This document shows positions 16,360 through 25,279 of a DNA stretch of 64,000 bases, one piece after another. The notes below the pieces were generated by a model. The model saw nothing but the letters and a program-made list of their open reading frames with translations, searched no databases and was not told the origin of the DNA. This stretch comes from Streptomyces sp. NBC_01232 (GTDB lineage Bacteria > Actinomycetota > Actinomycetes > Streptomycetales > Streptomycetaceae), in contig NZ_CP108518.1 of NCBI RefSeq assembly GCF_035989885.1, positions 5,571,001 to 5,635,000 on the forward strand, written 5' to 3'. The first letter of the stretch is position 1, and every line of letters begins with the position of its first letter. The translations under genes were made by a program, and so were the position numbers.

Positions 16360-17345
16360 TAGGAGTTGATGGGACCTTCGGCATCCCGCAGGGCGCCGGC
16401 GGCCTTGCGCTCCCCAAGCGTCCCGAGGATCTCGGCGCAGATCGCCAGCGAGGTCTCCGCCGGGGTACGGGCGCCGAGGTCCAGGCCGATCGGGCCGTGC
16501 ACCCGGGCCAGTTCGGCCTCCGGGACCCCGGCCGCGAGCAGCCCCTCCCGCCGCCGGGCCGTGGTCTTGCGGGAGCCCAGCGCACCGACGTACGGCACCC
16601 CCTGGGCCAGCGCCACCCGCAGCGTCGGCACGTCGAACGACTCCTCGTGGCTCAGCATGACCAGGCACGCGGCGTCCCGGCGCGCCTCCAGCACCCGGCT
16701 CGCCTCCTCGGGTGCGTCGACCAGTACGGCCTCCCAGCCCAGCAACAGCGCCTGCCGCTCGATGATCCCGGCCAGCTCACCGCCGCCGCCGATGACCAGG
16801 TACGGGGCCGACGGGAAGGCCTCGACCAGCACCAGCCCGGACTCTGCGTACAGGGCGTCCCGCCCGGCCCGCCGCGTCGCCAGCAGCTCGCCCGCCCGCC
16901 GCCCGGCATCGTCACCGGGCACGTCCGTGGCCCGTACGACCTCACTGACGGCCCGGTCCGCGGCCTCGTTCAGCCGGGTCACCAACGCCACCCCGACCCC
17001 GTCGCCCAGCAGCTCCCACCACTGGGCCGGGATCGCCGCAAGCGGCTGCAGCAGTACCTCGGCCTGCCCGCCGCAGGTCAGCTTCGCGGCCACCGCCTCG
17101 GCCGCCCGCACGGACACCTCGCACACCCGCGCCGTGACCCCGGCCGGCAGGGCCGCCACCTCGGCGGCGAGCTCGGCGTCGAAGACCCCGCGGTACAGCG
17201 TCCCGGCACACTCCCCGCGCGCATCGACGAGCAGGGCCCCGGCCGGATCCCGCGGCCCGAACCCCTGCTCGGTCACGGGCCGGGCCAGATACCCGGCCCG
17301 CCCCTCGGCCACCCACCGCTGCGCCGTCTCCACCAGCTCACGCAT
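16359..17345 (-). CDS. XdhC/CoxI-family protein
   Basis: The product has 328 residues. XdhC-type proteins insert or mature molybdenum cofactor for xanthine dehydrogenase-like enzymes. The C-terminal Rossmann domain has YLVIGGGGELAGIIERQALL and the conserved LSHEESFDVPTL and YVGALGSRKTTARRREGL segments. The N-terminal XdhC domain is divergent: the usual S-G-G-C-V-E motif is replaced by YRGVFD. Start ATG 17345 begins with MRELVETAQRW, matching family N-termini. An IS630 element is inserted exactly in the TAG stop without changing the protein. No molybdenum enzyme gene is adjacent. Confidence 0.85.
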   Translation of the reverse strand: MRELVETAQRWVAEGRAGYLARPVTEQGFGPRDPAGALLVDARGECAGTLYRGVFDAELAAEVAALPAGVTARVCEVSVRAAEAVAAKLTCGGQAEVLLQPLAAIPAQWWELLGDGVGVALVTRLNEAADRAVSEVVRATDVPGDDAGRRAGELLATRRAGRDALYAESGLVLVEAFPSAPYLVIGGGGELAGIIERQALLLGWEAVLVDAPEEASRVLEARRDAACLVMLSHEESFDVPTLRVALAQGVPYVGALGSRKTTARRREGLLAAGVPEAELARVHGPIGLDLGARTPAETSLAICAEILGTLGERKAAGALRDAEGPINS

Positions 17346-17381
17346 CCGCGCCGCCCCATCCCGATCGTCAGAGCCCGCCAC

Positions 17382-17405
17382 ATGGCACCGGCCCAGCGGT
17401 GCCAT
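17382..17405. promoter_or_regulatory. Perfect palindrome upstream of the xdhC-like gene
   Basis: ATGGCACCG and CGGTGCCAT form 9-bp perfect arms separated by six bases, 37 bp upstream of the ATG at 17345. It may be an operator or a 5' leader hairpin. The 170 bp between this and hsdM (17406-17579) shows no gene. Confidence 0.4.
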
Positions 17406-17579
17406 GCAGCCTCACCCCCAACGTACGCATGCCCCCACCACCGACCCACCCCCCAAATCCCACAGACCCCGCCCCACCTCCCTCGTACGGACCACCGGAC
17501 CACCGCAGCCCACGGCCCCCGGTTCAGTGCCGCGGGGCCCTCGGGCGTACGGGCCGGGCGCACGGTTGCGGGAACGCCG

Positions 17580-19082
17580 TCACTCGGCAGACACAGACTC
17601 GGCAGAGGCGGCCTCGGCATCCTCCAGGGCCGCGGCGACGGCGGCGAACTCCTCCAGGGCTGCCGTGAGATCGTCGACGATCTCACGGGCGATGATGTCG
17701 GGAGTCGGCAGTTTGTCGAAGTCCTCGAGCGACTCGTCACGCAGCCACTTGATGTGGAGGTTGACCGTGTCGCGGGCGATCAGCTCGTCGTACGTGAAGG
17801 ACCTGAAGAGTTCGGTCTCTTCGCGCTCCTCGTACGCGGATCCCGGCTTCGCGCAGGCGACGAAGTCGTCCAGGTGCCTGCGCGTCAGAGGGTTCTTCTT
17901 GGGTGTGAAGCGCTGGTTGGTCCGGAGGTCGTAGACCCAGAGTCTGCTGGTCCACGGAGTCTCGCTGGCCGGCTTCTTGTCGAAGAACAGCACGTTGGCC
18001 TTGACGCCCTGGGCGTAGAACACACCCGTGGGCAGGCGCAGCAGCGTGTGCAGGTCGAAGTCGCGCAGCAGGCGGCGCCGCAGGATCTCGCCGGCGCCGG
18101 CCTCGAACAGCACGTTGTCGGGCAGGACCACGGCTGCGCGGCCATTGATGTCCAGGATCGTCATGATGTGCTGCAGGAAGTTGAGCTGCTTGTTGCTCGT
18201 GGTGACGACGAAGTCCTGGCGTTCGATCGCCCGGTCGTCGCGGTTGGCCTTGCCGTCCTCGCCGATCATTGTGAACGCAGACTTGTTGCCGAACGGCGGG
18301 TTCGCGAGGACCACCGACCACCGCTTGCCCGGGTCTGCGATCAGGGCATCCTTGACTTCGATCAGGGAGTCCCCGGTGGGGGTGCCGATGCCGTGCAGCA
18401 TCAGGTTCATCGCGGCGAGGCGGGCGGTGCCGTCGACGAGCTCGACGCCCCGGACGAACGAGCCGCGCAGATGCTCCCGCTCCGGAGGGGTCATGTGCGA
18501 GGCGTCCTTGGAGGCGTACTCGTGCGCGGTCAGCAGGAAGCCACCGGTGCCGCAGGCGGGATCGATGACGGTGTCCGCCGCGGTGGGCCGCACGATGTCC
18601 ACGATCGCGGAGATGATCGAGCGCGGGGTGAAGTACTGACCGGCCCCGGAACCCTTGTCGCTGGCTCCCTTGGCCAGCAGGGATTCATAGGCGTCACCGT
18701 TGATGTCGGTGCCGGTGGACGACCAGTTCTCCTTGTCGATCAGGTCGTGGATCAGGCGCTCCAGCTTGGCCGGGTCCTGGACGCGATTCTGGGCCTTGCG
18801 GAAGATCGTGCCCAGCGTCCCGCGCTCTCGGCCCAGACCCTGCAGGATCCGCGTGTACTCGGCCTCCAGTTCGATGCCCTTGGCATCCAGCAGGCACTGC
18901 CAGGAGTACTGATCGGGGACGATCTTCTCGGGCCGGAGCCTCCGGTGCGCCCGCTCATGCGCCATCTTCAGGAACAGCAGGTACGTCAGCTGCTCGGTGT
19001 ACTCGATGACTCCGACACCGTCGTCACGCAGGATGCCCGCGTAGGACCACAGCTTGTCGACCAGTCGGCGACCATCCGCCAC
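17580..19082 (-). CDS. hsdM: Type I restriction-modification DNA methyltransferase subunit HsdM
   Basis: This 500-residue N6-adenine methyltransferase carries the N-terminal HsdM helical domain, SAM-binding motif I DPACGTG (174-180) and catalytic motif IV NPPFG (261-265). The GQYFTPRSIISAIVDIV segment before motif I is typical of type I M subunits. Start is GTG 19082 with AAGGAAGAG upstream. It is the last gene of the hsdR-hsdS-hsdM operon, separated by 123 bp from hsdS. A small GGGGC/GCCCC hairpin in that gap (19104-19117) may affect its expression relative to the nuclease. Confidence 0.96.
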   Translation of the reverse strand: MADGRRLVDKLWSYAGILRDDGVGVIEYTEQLTYLLFLKMAHERAHRRLRPEKIVPDQYSWQCLLDAKGIELEAEYTRILQGLGRERGTLGTIFRKAQNRVQDPAKLERLIHDLIDKENWSSTGTDINGDAYESLLAKGASDKGSGAGQYFTPRSIISAIVDIVRPTAADTVIDPACGTGGFLLTAHEYASKDASHMTPPEREHLRGSFVRGVELVDGTARLAAMNLMLHGIGTPTGDSLIEVKDALIADPGKRWSVVLANPPFGNKSAFTMIGEDGKANRDDRAIERQDFVVTTSNKQLNFLQHIMTILDINGRAAVVLPDNVLFEAGAGEILRRRLLRDFDLHTLLRLPTGVFYAQGVKANVLFFDKKPASETPWTSRLWVYDLRTNQRFTPKKNPLTRRHLDDFVACAKPGSAYEEREETELFRSFTYDELIARDTVNLHIKWLRDESLEDFDKLPTPDIIAREIVDDLTAALEEFAAVAAALEDAEAASAESVSAE

Positions 19083-19205
19083 GATTCTCTTCCTTCAAAC
19101 ACCGGGGCATTTGCCCCATAAGAATGATTGACGCCGAAAGGGGCCGCCATCATGCGGCGACTCGGCGGTCCGCTCGCGCGGAACTACGGACCCGCTCACC
19201 GGGCG

Positions 19206-20498
19206 TCAGGAAAGCGCCCCTTCGGGAACGGCCGGGGCGATTCCATTGCCCGGTTCCTCGACGGCTTTGGTCCCCGGTCCGTCCGAAGCGCCGCTGAACT
19301 GCCCGGAAAAAGCGTAAGACAAAAGGGATCGACGGAGGGACTTGGCTCTGATTTCGGATCGTACAATCTCTGCTTCGAGCCGCTTCGCACCATCCAGCCT
19401 GAGCGCGGCCGTTTCCACGATGGATCGCTGTTCATCAATGGGGGGAACAGGGAATTCTATCTTCTTGAGGCGGGTGGCCGACAGATGGGCGATGTTCGTC
19501 GTGATGCGCGACTCCTGCCTGAATCGTCCGGTGTGCATGTGGCGCCGGAATACGAGCAGGGCAAATTCCGGAAGTACGTCTTCACGTGCCTTGAAGCGCA
19601 CGAGACTGTTGGTGAAACCGACGTCCTCCGGGACTCCCCGGTAGATGGCAGGTCGTCCCAGCCACTCCGGGCTCTGCCCTTCGTTCAGCAGGATGTCATC
19701 AGGTTCGAGGCGGAATCGGTCGAATGTGTCCCCTGGCCAATGCATCTCCATGACGTCGGTCGTGTCGATCCGGTCCTCGAACACGTTCGCCACCCGGAGG
19801 TAGGGATGCATGTTCGGGCCCGAGTGCCAGTCCGGATGCCTCTGACGGCCGAGCTCCACCGTTCCCGCTTGGGAGACCGTCGTGGACTCCCAGGCAGCGG
19901 GATAGTTTGCAACGTCGGGGATGAGAGCGTTCAGCACCGACTTGGTCAGCACGCGAACCCGCTGCTTGGCGGCGTCGAGATAGGCGGAGCCGGCGCTCAG
20001 GCGCGACAGGTGATCCTCGAGGACCTCGACGATCCGCTCCTGCTCCAGGAGGTCCGGCAGGATTCCGAGAGGAATCCGCTTGACGTCCGAGACATTGATG
20101 TGGAGCACGGTTGAACCGGCCGAATGCCGTTTGATCCATAGCTGGGTGTCGGGAGCCATCAGACGATATTTCACGTATCGATGACTGACCTGACTGCTCT
20201 CGATCTGCACGAGTACGGTTCGCTGCCCCAGGGCGACACGCGCCTGGCGAGGAACTTCTCCCACCTCGCCCATCGGGGCTTCGCGGGAGAAGATCAGGTT
20301 GCCGGGTGCGGGAACGGCCCGGCGGGTCCATTCCTCGAAGGCCTGACGGTCGATCGGCTTCGCCGCCGTCAGATTGATCCGCCCGTCCCGAACCTCTCGG
20401 GTGCCGATCGAGTATCCGTAGGGCTCGCCCTCGGTCCGCGGGGCGGTCTTGTGCTCGCAGTCGACCACACGTGCGACGTCGTGGAGCAGGGTCGTCAC
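19206..20498 (-). CDS. hsdS: Type I restriction-modification specificity subunit HsdS
   Basis: The product has 430 residues with two target-recognition domains separated by helical conserved regions. The first half ends in RIPLGILPDLLEQERIVEVL and the second in KKIEFPVPPIDEQRSIVETA. These are the two TRD-to-helix junctions (P-x-x-x-EQ-x-I) expected for a bipartite recognition site. The start is GTG 20498, overlapping the hsdR stop as GTGA. The recognition sequence cannot be read from the protein. Confidence 0.93.
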   Translation of the reverse strand: MTTLLHDVARVVDCEHKTAPRTEGEPYGYSIGTREVRDGRINLTAAKPIDRQAFEEWTRRAVPAPGNLIFSREAPMGEVGEVPRQARVALGQRTVLVQIESSQVSHRYVKYRLMAPDTQLWIKRHSAGSTVLHINVSDVKRIPLGILPDLLEQERIVEVLEDHLSRLSAGSAYLDAAKQRVRVLTKSVLNALIPDVANYPAAWESTTVSQAGTVELGRQRHPDWHSGPNMHPYLRVANVFEDRIDTTDVMEMHWPGDTFDRFRLEPDDILLNEGQSPEWLGRPAIYRGVPEDVGFTNSLVRFKAREDVLPEFALLVFRRHMHTGRFRQESRITTNIAHLSATRLKKIEFPVPPIDEQRSIVETAALRLDGAKRLEAEIVRSEIRAKSLRRSLLSYAFSGQFSGASDGPGTKAVEEPGNGIAPAVPEGALS

Positions 20499-23284
20499 CC
20501 GGTCAGCTCCTGGTTCATCGTGGCCAGGAGCTCGGGAACGCCGTCGCCGAGGTCACGGAGGGCGCCGTCGATGCCGCCGCGTTCCGTGAAGGGGGTCTCG
20601 TCAAGGTCGTCGGCGTCGATCAGCGCCGACACCGCGATCACCTCGGCCATGTTGTCCAGCCACCACCTCTGTGCGTCCGTGAAGACGACCCCGGCCTGCC
20701 CCTGCTGCAGCAACCAGCTCTGGTAGCGCTCGCGCACCTTGTCGGCGTACGGGACCAGCTCATCGTCGGCTTGCAGGGTAAACCGAAGCAGGGACACCAG
20801 GTCCGTCACCCTGGCCTTGGCGTTCGGTCGTACCCGGGTCTTCTCGACCTGCTCGTACGCCTTCCACAGCAGCTCGGGAGTCCAGCGGTGCGGCGGGCGG
20901 GCGATCCGGTCGGCCAGTTCCTGGATCTGGGCGAAGACCTCTCCCGCCGGGCGGTTGCCGGAGCGGCCGGCCTCCTGCAGGACTTGGAGCGCGGTGATCT
21001 CACTGCGGTGCTCGCGCAGGTACGCACGCCAATCGGAGACGATGTCCAGTGCCCTGTCCTCGGCGACGACCCCGTAAGCCTCCAGGAGCGTATCGGGGTT
21101 GGTGTCGTCGACTATCAGGTCGTGCTGCCGGCGAATCTCCATGATGCGGGTACGCAGCTCAGGGTTGGCGGCCAGTGGCTCGACGGCGGCTTCGATCATG
21201 GCGTCCACGACCTGCTCGCGAATTGCCCCCACGCCGGCGGCCGAGAGGGCCGCGGCCTGCTTCTCCGGATCGCAGGCGTCTACGAGTCCTTTGACGATCG
21301 CCTTGAGCGGCCGGTCGGCGACGCTCTCGAGTTCGATGCGTTCGGCCGGCTTGAGCTGCAGCTCAAGCGCAGCGAGCCGGGAAGCAAGTGTGGCGATCTC
21401 GTCTTCGGTGATCGTCAGGTTCGCGGCCTTCTGGAGCAGCTTCTGCAGCGGGACGCTTCTCGTGCGGTTCAGCGGAGGGTCGACGAATGCGTGCTCCGTG
21501 ACGCCGACGGCGTCCACGATGACGAAGCGCGTCTTCTCCTTGGCCTTCGGATCGGGGGTCACCGCCTGGAAATCGGCATCGGCGATCGTCCGTGCGCCGC
21601 GGCCCTTCATCTGCTCGAAGTACTGAGCCGAACGCACGTCCCGCATGAAGAAGACGCACTCAAGCGGCTTTACGTCGGTGCCGGTGGCGATCATGTCCAC
21701 GGTCACGGCCACGCGCAGGGTCGCCGAGGTGCGGAAGGCCTGCAGGTGTCCCTTGGGATCCTTGGCCTGGTAGGTGATCTTGGCGGCGAAGTCGTTCCCC
21801 TTGCCGAAGACCTGCCGCACCAGCGTGACGACCGCCTCGGCGTGGGCGTCGTCCTTGCAGAAGATCAACGTCTTCGGGACGGCCGTGCGGCCGGGAAAGA
21901 TCTCGGTGGGCAGCCGGTCGCGGAAGGTCTCCAGAACGGTCCGGATCTGGTTGGGGTTCGTGACCGCGCAATCGAGCTGCGACTTCCGGTACTCCAGCGT
22001 CTCGTCGATGGCCTCGATCCGCTGGATGCGCGTGCGGCGGTCCACCTTGGGCACGTGCGTGCCGGCCTCGATCCTCGCCCCGTTCTCGCTGATCTCGGTC
22101 TTGATCCGGTAGATGTCGAAGTCGACGTTCACGCTGTCCGCAACGGACTCCATGTAGGTGTACTGCGACACCAGGTTCTGGCGGAAGAACGCGAAGGTCT
22201 GCTTCCCCGGCGTGGCCGTCAGCCCGACGATGTGGGCGTCGAAGTACTCCAGGACGCCCTTCCAGACCCCGTAGATCGAGCGGTGCGCCTCGTCCACGAC
22301 CACCAGGTCGAACGATTCGGGAGGCATGGCCGGGTTGTACTGGACGGTGACCGGTTCCTCCGGAGCCCAGTCATCCAGCTGCTGGTCGTCGCCGTCGGGC
22401 ACATCCGTGCCGCGCAGCACCGAGTAGACGCGCTGGATCGTGGAGATCACGACGCCGGAGCTTGCGAACATGCCGGCTGCCGACAGCTTCTGCACCGAGT
22501 AGATCTCGGTGAAGCGTCGCCCGTCGTCGGGTGTGGCGTAGTTGGCGAATTCGCCGGCCGTCTGATCGGCCAGGTTGTTGCGGTCCACCAGGAAGAGGAT
22601 CCGCTTGAAGCCCGCGTGCTTGAGAAGCCGGTACGACAGTGTGACCGCGGTGTACGTCTTGCCGGCGCCGGTGGCCATCTGGATCAGGGAGCGGTCGGCA
22701 CGCTGTGCAGAGAGGGAGATCTCCGTGTTCTGGATCGCCTTGATCTGCGCGGGGCGCAGGTCCTCGGCAGGCAGCGGCGGCATCGCCCGCACCTTCGCCC
22801 TCCAGGTGGGGGCTTCCGGGCCGGCGTCGGCGTCCCGTACGAGCCGGGCCAGCGTTTCCGGCCGCGGGATGGCGAAGATCTTCCGGGCGCGGGGCTCGGG
22901 ATCGTAGCCGTTGGTGAAGTGCGTCTCGGCCCCGGAGGCCTCGAAGACGAACGGGAGGCGGACGCCGCGCAACTGGGCGCGCTTGCGGTGGCGTTCGGGA
23001 AGGCCGGTGGCGTACATGGCCGACTGCCATTCCACACCCGACAGCGTCGTACCCATGGGTTTGGCCTCAATGACGCCGACCACCCTCCTGCCGACGTACA
23101 GCAAGTAGTCCGCCCGCCCGTGTCCGGCGGACATGACCACCTCGCGTACGGCGATGCCCTCGCCGGCGAACAGGTTCAGGTCCTTGCCGTCCTGGACCTG
23201 CCAGCCCGCGGCCGCGAGCTGCGCGTCGATGAGCCTTCGGGCACGGGCCTCGGCGGGGAGTCTGTCGTCATCTGTCGCTGTCAT
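20495..23284 (-). CDS. hsdR: Type I restriction endonuclease subunit HsdR
   Basis: The product is 929 residues. An N-terminal PD-(D/E)xK nuclease domain has D59, E73 and K75 in the context ADYLLYVG...VIEAKP. Two RecA-like translocase domains follow with Walker A MATGAGKTYTA, Walker B VVVDEAHRS and motif III GLTATP. The helical C-terminal region (about residue 600 on) fits the EcoEI-type R subunit, suggesting a type IB-like enzyme. Start ATG 23284 has AGAGG nearby. HsdR first, then S, then M is the transcription order. The system looks complete and intact. Confidence 0.95.
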   Translation of the reverse strand: MTATDDDRLPAEARARRLIDAQLAAAGWQVQDGKDLNLFAGEGIAVREVVMSAGHGRADYLLYVGRRVVGVIEAKPMGTTLSGVEWQSAMYATGLPERHRKRAQLRGVRLPFVFEASGAETHFTNGYDPEPRARKIFAIPRPETLARLVRDADAGPEAPTWRAKVRAMPPLPAEDLRPAQIKAIQNTEISLSAQRADRSLIQMATGAGKTYTAVTLSYRLLKHAGFKRILFLVDRNNLADQTAGEFANYATPDDGRRFTEIYSVQKLSAAGMFASSGVVISTIQRVYSVLRGTDVPDGDDQQLDDWAPEEPVTVQYNPAMPPESFDLVVVDEAHRSIYGVWKGVLEYFDAHIVGLTATPGKQTFAFFRQNLVSQYTYMESVADSVNVDFDIYRIKTEISENGARIEAGTHVPKVDRRTRIQRIEAIDETLEYRKSQLDCAVTNPNQIRTVLETFRDRLPTEIFPGRTAVPKTLIFCKDDAHAEAVVTLVRQVFGKGNDFAAKITYQAKDPKGHLQAFRTSATLRVAVTVDMIATGTDVKPLECVFFMRDVRSAQYFEQMKGRGARTIADADFQAVTPDPKAKEKTRFVIVDAVGVTEHAFVDPPLNRTRSVPLQKLLQKAANLTITEDEIATLASRLAALELQLKPAERIELESVADRPLKAIVKGLVDACDPEKQAAALSAAGVGAIREQVVDAMIEAAVEPLAANPELRTRIMEIRRQHDLIVDDTNPDTLLEAYGVVAEDRALDIVSDWRAYLREHRSEITALQVLQEAGRSGNRPAGEVFAQIQELADRIARPPHRWTPELLWKAYEQVEKTRVRPNAKARVTDLVSLLRFTLQADDELVPYADKVRERYQSWLLQQGQAGVVFTDAQRWWLDNMAEVIAVSALIDADDLDETPFTERGGIDGALRDLGDGVPELLATMNQELTG

Positions 23285-23976
23285 CGTCGCCTCTGGGCAC
23301 AGAGCAGGGAGATTCGGTGTAGTGAGCAGGGAGATGGTGAAGATCGAGCATGCCTTGCCACCCCTCTCCGCACAAGCCGCGCCCTGGGGAGGCCGGTTGG
23401 GACCCGCGACGGGCCGAGCGGTGGTCGAACGGCAGGCAGATGCGGAGCCGTGGACAGCAGCCCGAAGAACCAGCCTCCGTGGAGGCGGGGGAGCGGCAGG
23501 GCCCGGCAGGAGCCCCGGGCCCTGCGGCTCCCGTCGACCGCCATACCCCTGGCGCACAGGCCCACAGGCCCTCCGGCGTGAGGCACGCGGCGCGCTGGAT
23601 CCGAGGTTGGCGATTGCATGACCGACCTGGGGTGATCGGCCGCGATCCTGTCCACGAACAGTCCACGGGATCTCACATACGGCTGCACAGCACGGCAGTT
23701 GACTACACATACGCGATGACCCCGTCTCAGCGGACCCGCTGATGCCGGGATCTCTGATGATGCTCGGTGGGCTCGAGCAGTCTGTCCGCTCCAGCAGAAC
23801 GGGCGGGAGGGGTGCGCCGGGACTAGCCTGGAAGAGCCTGGGTGGGGCTCGAAGAGGCGATGCAGAAGCGCCAGGACCTGCTGCGGTTGCGCCGTGACAA
23901 CAGGCGTGGGACCGCTCCGACGCAGGCGCGCGCGGCGGCCGCCAGGCGCTGCTCACCAGTAAGGACGGTGGGAAGA
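23285..23976. other. 690-bp stretch without a credible gene, upstream of hsdR
   Basis: No frame in this interval shows both a start signal and protein-like composition. It holds a strong hairpin at 23491-23530 (16-base arms with one mismatch, GC-rich, 8-base loop), a TTGACT hexamer at about 23699 and the leader of the secreted-protein gene. It must contain the hsdR promoter on the - strand, but I cannot place it. Confidence 0.5.
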
Positions 23977-24456
23977 ATGGCTGAACTGATGCTGCGCCGC
24001 ACAGCTACGGCGCTCTTCTCCTGCGCTGTTGCCGCTGCAGTAGTCATGGCGCCGACGGTCACCAGCGCCGCTGCGCAGCCGAGGGCCGGCGATGCCGCTG
24101 CGAAGGCGTGCTACAGGACCGATGCCACTGCGCCCGGTGGCGGCAGGAACATTGGCGGGTCTCCGACGAGGTATAAGTGGGACCACACGCCTTATATCGG
24201 AGCGCGATACTACTCGTGCGGCAGGACCGTAGACGTCATCTACGGCGGCGCCCGCGCCACGCACTACAACGTCCGCTGGGTCGCGCCGGGTGGCCCATGG
24301 GAGCAGGGCGAGCTGCCTGCGGGCAGTTCGGTGTGGTCGTGGCCCGCCCGCTACGGCGACTACAGCCTCACGATCCAGGCATGCAACCGCGGCGGGTTCG
24401 GCCAGAGGTCGAGCTGCACCAACTGGTCGCCGGTGATCTATCTCAACACGCGGTGA
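23977..24456 (+). CDS. Small secreted cysteine-containing protein
   Basis: The product is 159 residues with a standard Sec signal peptide (LRRTATALFSCAVAAAVVMA) and a likely cleavage site near ASA/AAA at about residues 32-35. The mature part of about 125 residues has four cysteines (in ACYRTD, YSCGRT, QACNRGG and SSCTNW), enough for two disulphides, and a Trp/Tyr/Gly-rich beta-type composition. GGGAAGA precedes ATG 23977. I do not recognise the family. It sits between the type I restriction operon and the tRNA-Arg island. Confidence 0.75.
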   Translation: MAELMLRRTATALFSCAVAAAVVMAPTVTSAAAQPRAGDAAAKACYRTDATAPGGGRNIGGSPTRYKWDHTPYIGARYYSCGRTVDVIYGGARATHYNVRWVAPGGPWEQGELPAGSSVWSWPARYGDYSLTIQACNRGGFGQRSSCTNWSPVIYLNTR

Positions 24457-24572
24457 CATCCTCGCGCGTGCCATGCCTTGTGATGGATAGATCGGCTGTG
24501 TCCGTCCGAACGGTCATCACTGACGCGACGTGGGACCGGACCTCCTGAGGACGTACCCAAGGCCCCATCGCA

Positions 24573-24721
24573 ACCAGTGCGTAACAACGACAAAGGCCCG
24601 GACTCAGTGGGACTGAGTTCGGGCCTTCATGCTTGGCACTTCAGCTGGTCAGCGGCGTGATCGCGCTGTCTCTGCTGGAGTGCCCCCGGCAGGATTCGAA
24701 CCTGCGCACACGGCTCCGGAG
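24573..24721. repeat. Left 149-bp direct repeat of the tRNA-Arg island (attachment-site copy)
   Basis: This block matches 31967-32115 at 146 of 149 positions. Its right 39 bases (24683-24721) reproduce the 3' half of tRNA-Arg(CCG) from the discriminator to the anticodon stem, and the rest reproduces the tRNA downstream sequence including its terminator hairpin (24593-24627). Such a duplicated tRNA 3' end is the classical scar of site-specific integration. It lacks the tRNA 5' half and so is not a tRNA gene. Confidence 0.9.
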
Positions 24722-25279
24722 AGCATCCGGGGATGCTGCACGGCATGCTACTGACCCCCACAAACACTAAGCGTGACTGTACCCAGGTATGACTTCACAC
24801 GCTGGTCACACGACGAGGGCTTCTCACCAGGTCTCGCACGCTGGCCAGTGAGCGGCCACATCGGTCCTGCGTCCCTGTGCAAGCTTCGCTCCAGCCCGGA
24901 CTCTGGCCGCACGCTTACAGCTCGGGTTCGGTGCCGGAAGACCCTGCTGTGGCTGTGGCTGTGGCTGTGGCCGTCGGCTCTTTGGCTCTAGCCGCGTCCT
25001 CGGACTGGGCGTCGCGTCGAGGGAGGCCAGGGGACACGCGACCACATCATGGTCAAGCCCAGGTTCTGATTGTTGCCAGCCATTGCCGGACGGGACCTCA
25101 GATGACGCCCCACCCGAACGGGGTGGTGGTCAACGCTGCACGCGAATCCGCTGCCACGGTCACTTAATCTTCGCGGATGGCCCCCGGTCAGCATCACGTT
25201 CGGTGTAACGTCCCCACACGCCCTGCAAGTGTGATGTGCACTCAGGCAACGCGCCCTGAAACCAGGCAAGGAGACCGGG
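24722..25279. other. Gene-free stretch inside the left end of the island
   Basis: About 560 bp without a convincing reading frame. It contains a 6-bp tandem repeat GTGGCT (about four copies near 24949-24973) and, before the ATG at 25280, the leader of the PARIS-like operon with AAGGAG at 25268-25273. In many elements the integrase gene would lie next to the attachment site; no trace is seen here. Confidence 0.55.

Noticed and set aside
23842..23976. Upstream extension of the secreted-protein frame from 23842
   Set aside because: It would put 45 charged residues before a normal signal peptide. ATG 23977 with its own ribosome site is the better start.
24683..24721. Possible second tRNA-Arg gene
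   Set aside because: Only the 3' half (T arm, variable region, anticodon stem) is present. The D arm and 5' acceptor strand are missing, so it is an attachment-site copy.
24722..25279. Integrase gene expected next to the attachment site
   Set aside because: No frame shows the R-H-x-x-R-Y pattern of tyrosine recombinases or a serine-recombinase catalytic domain, here or elsewhere in the island.
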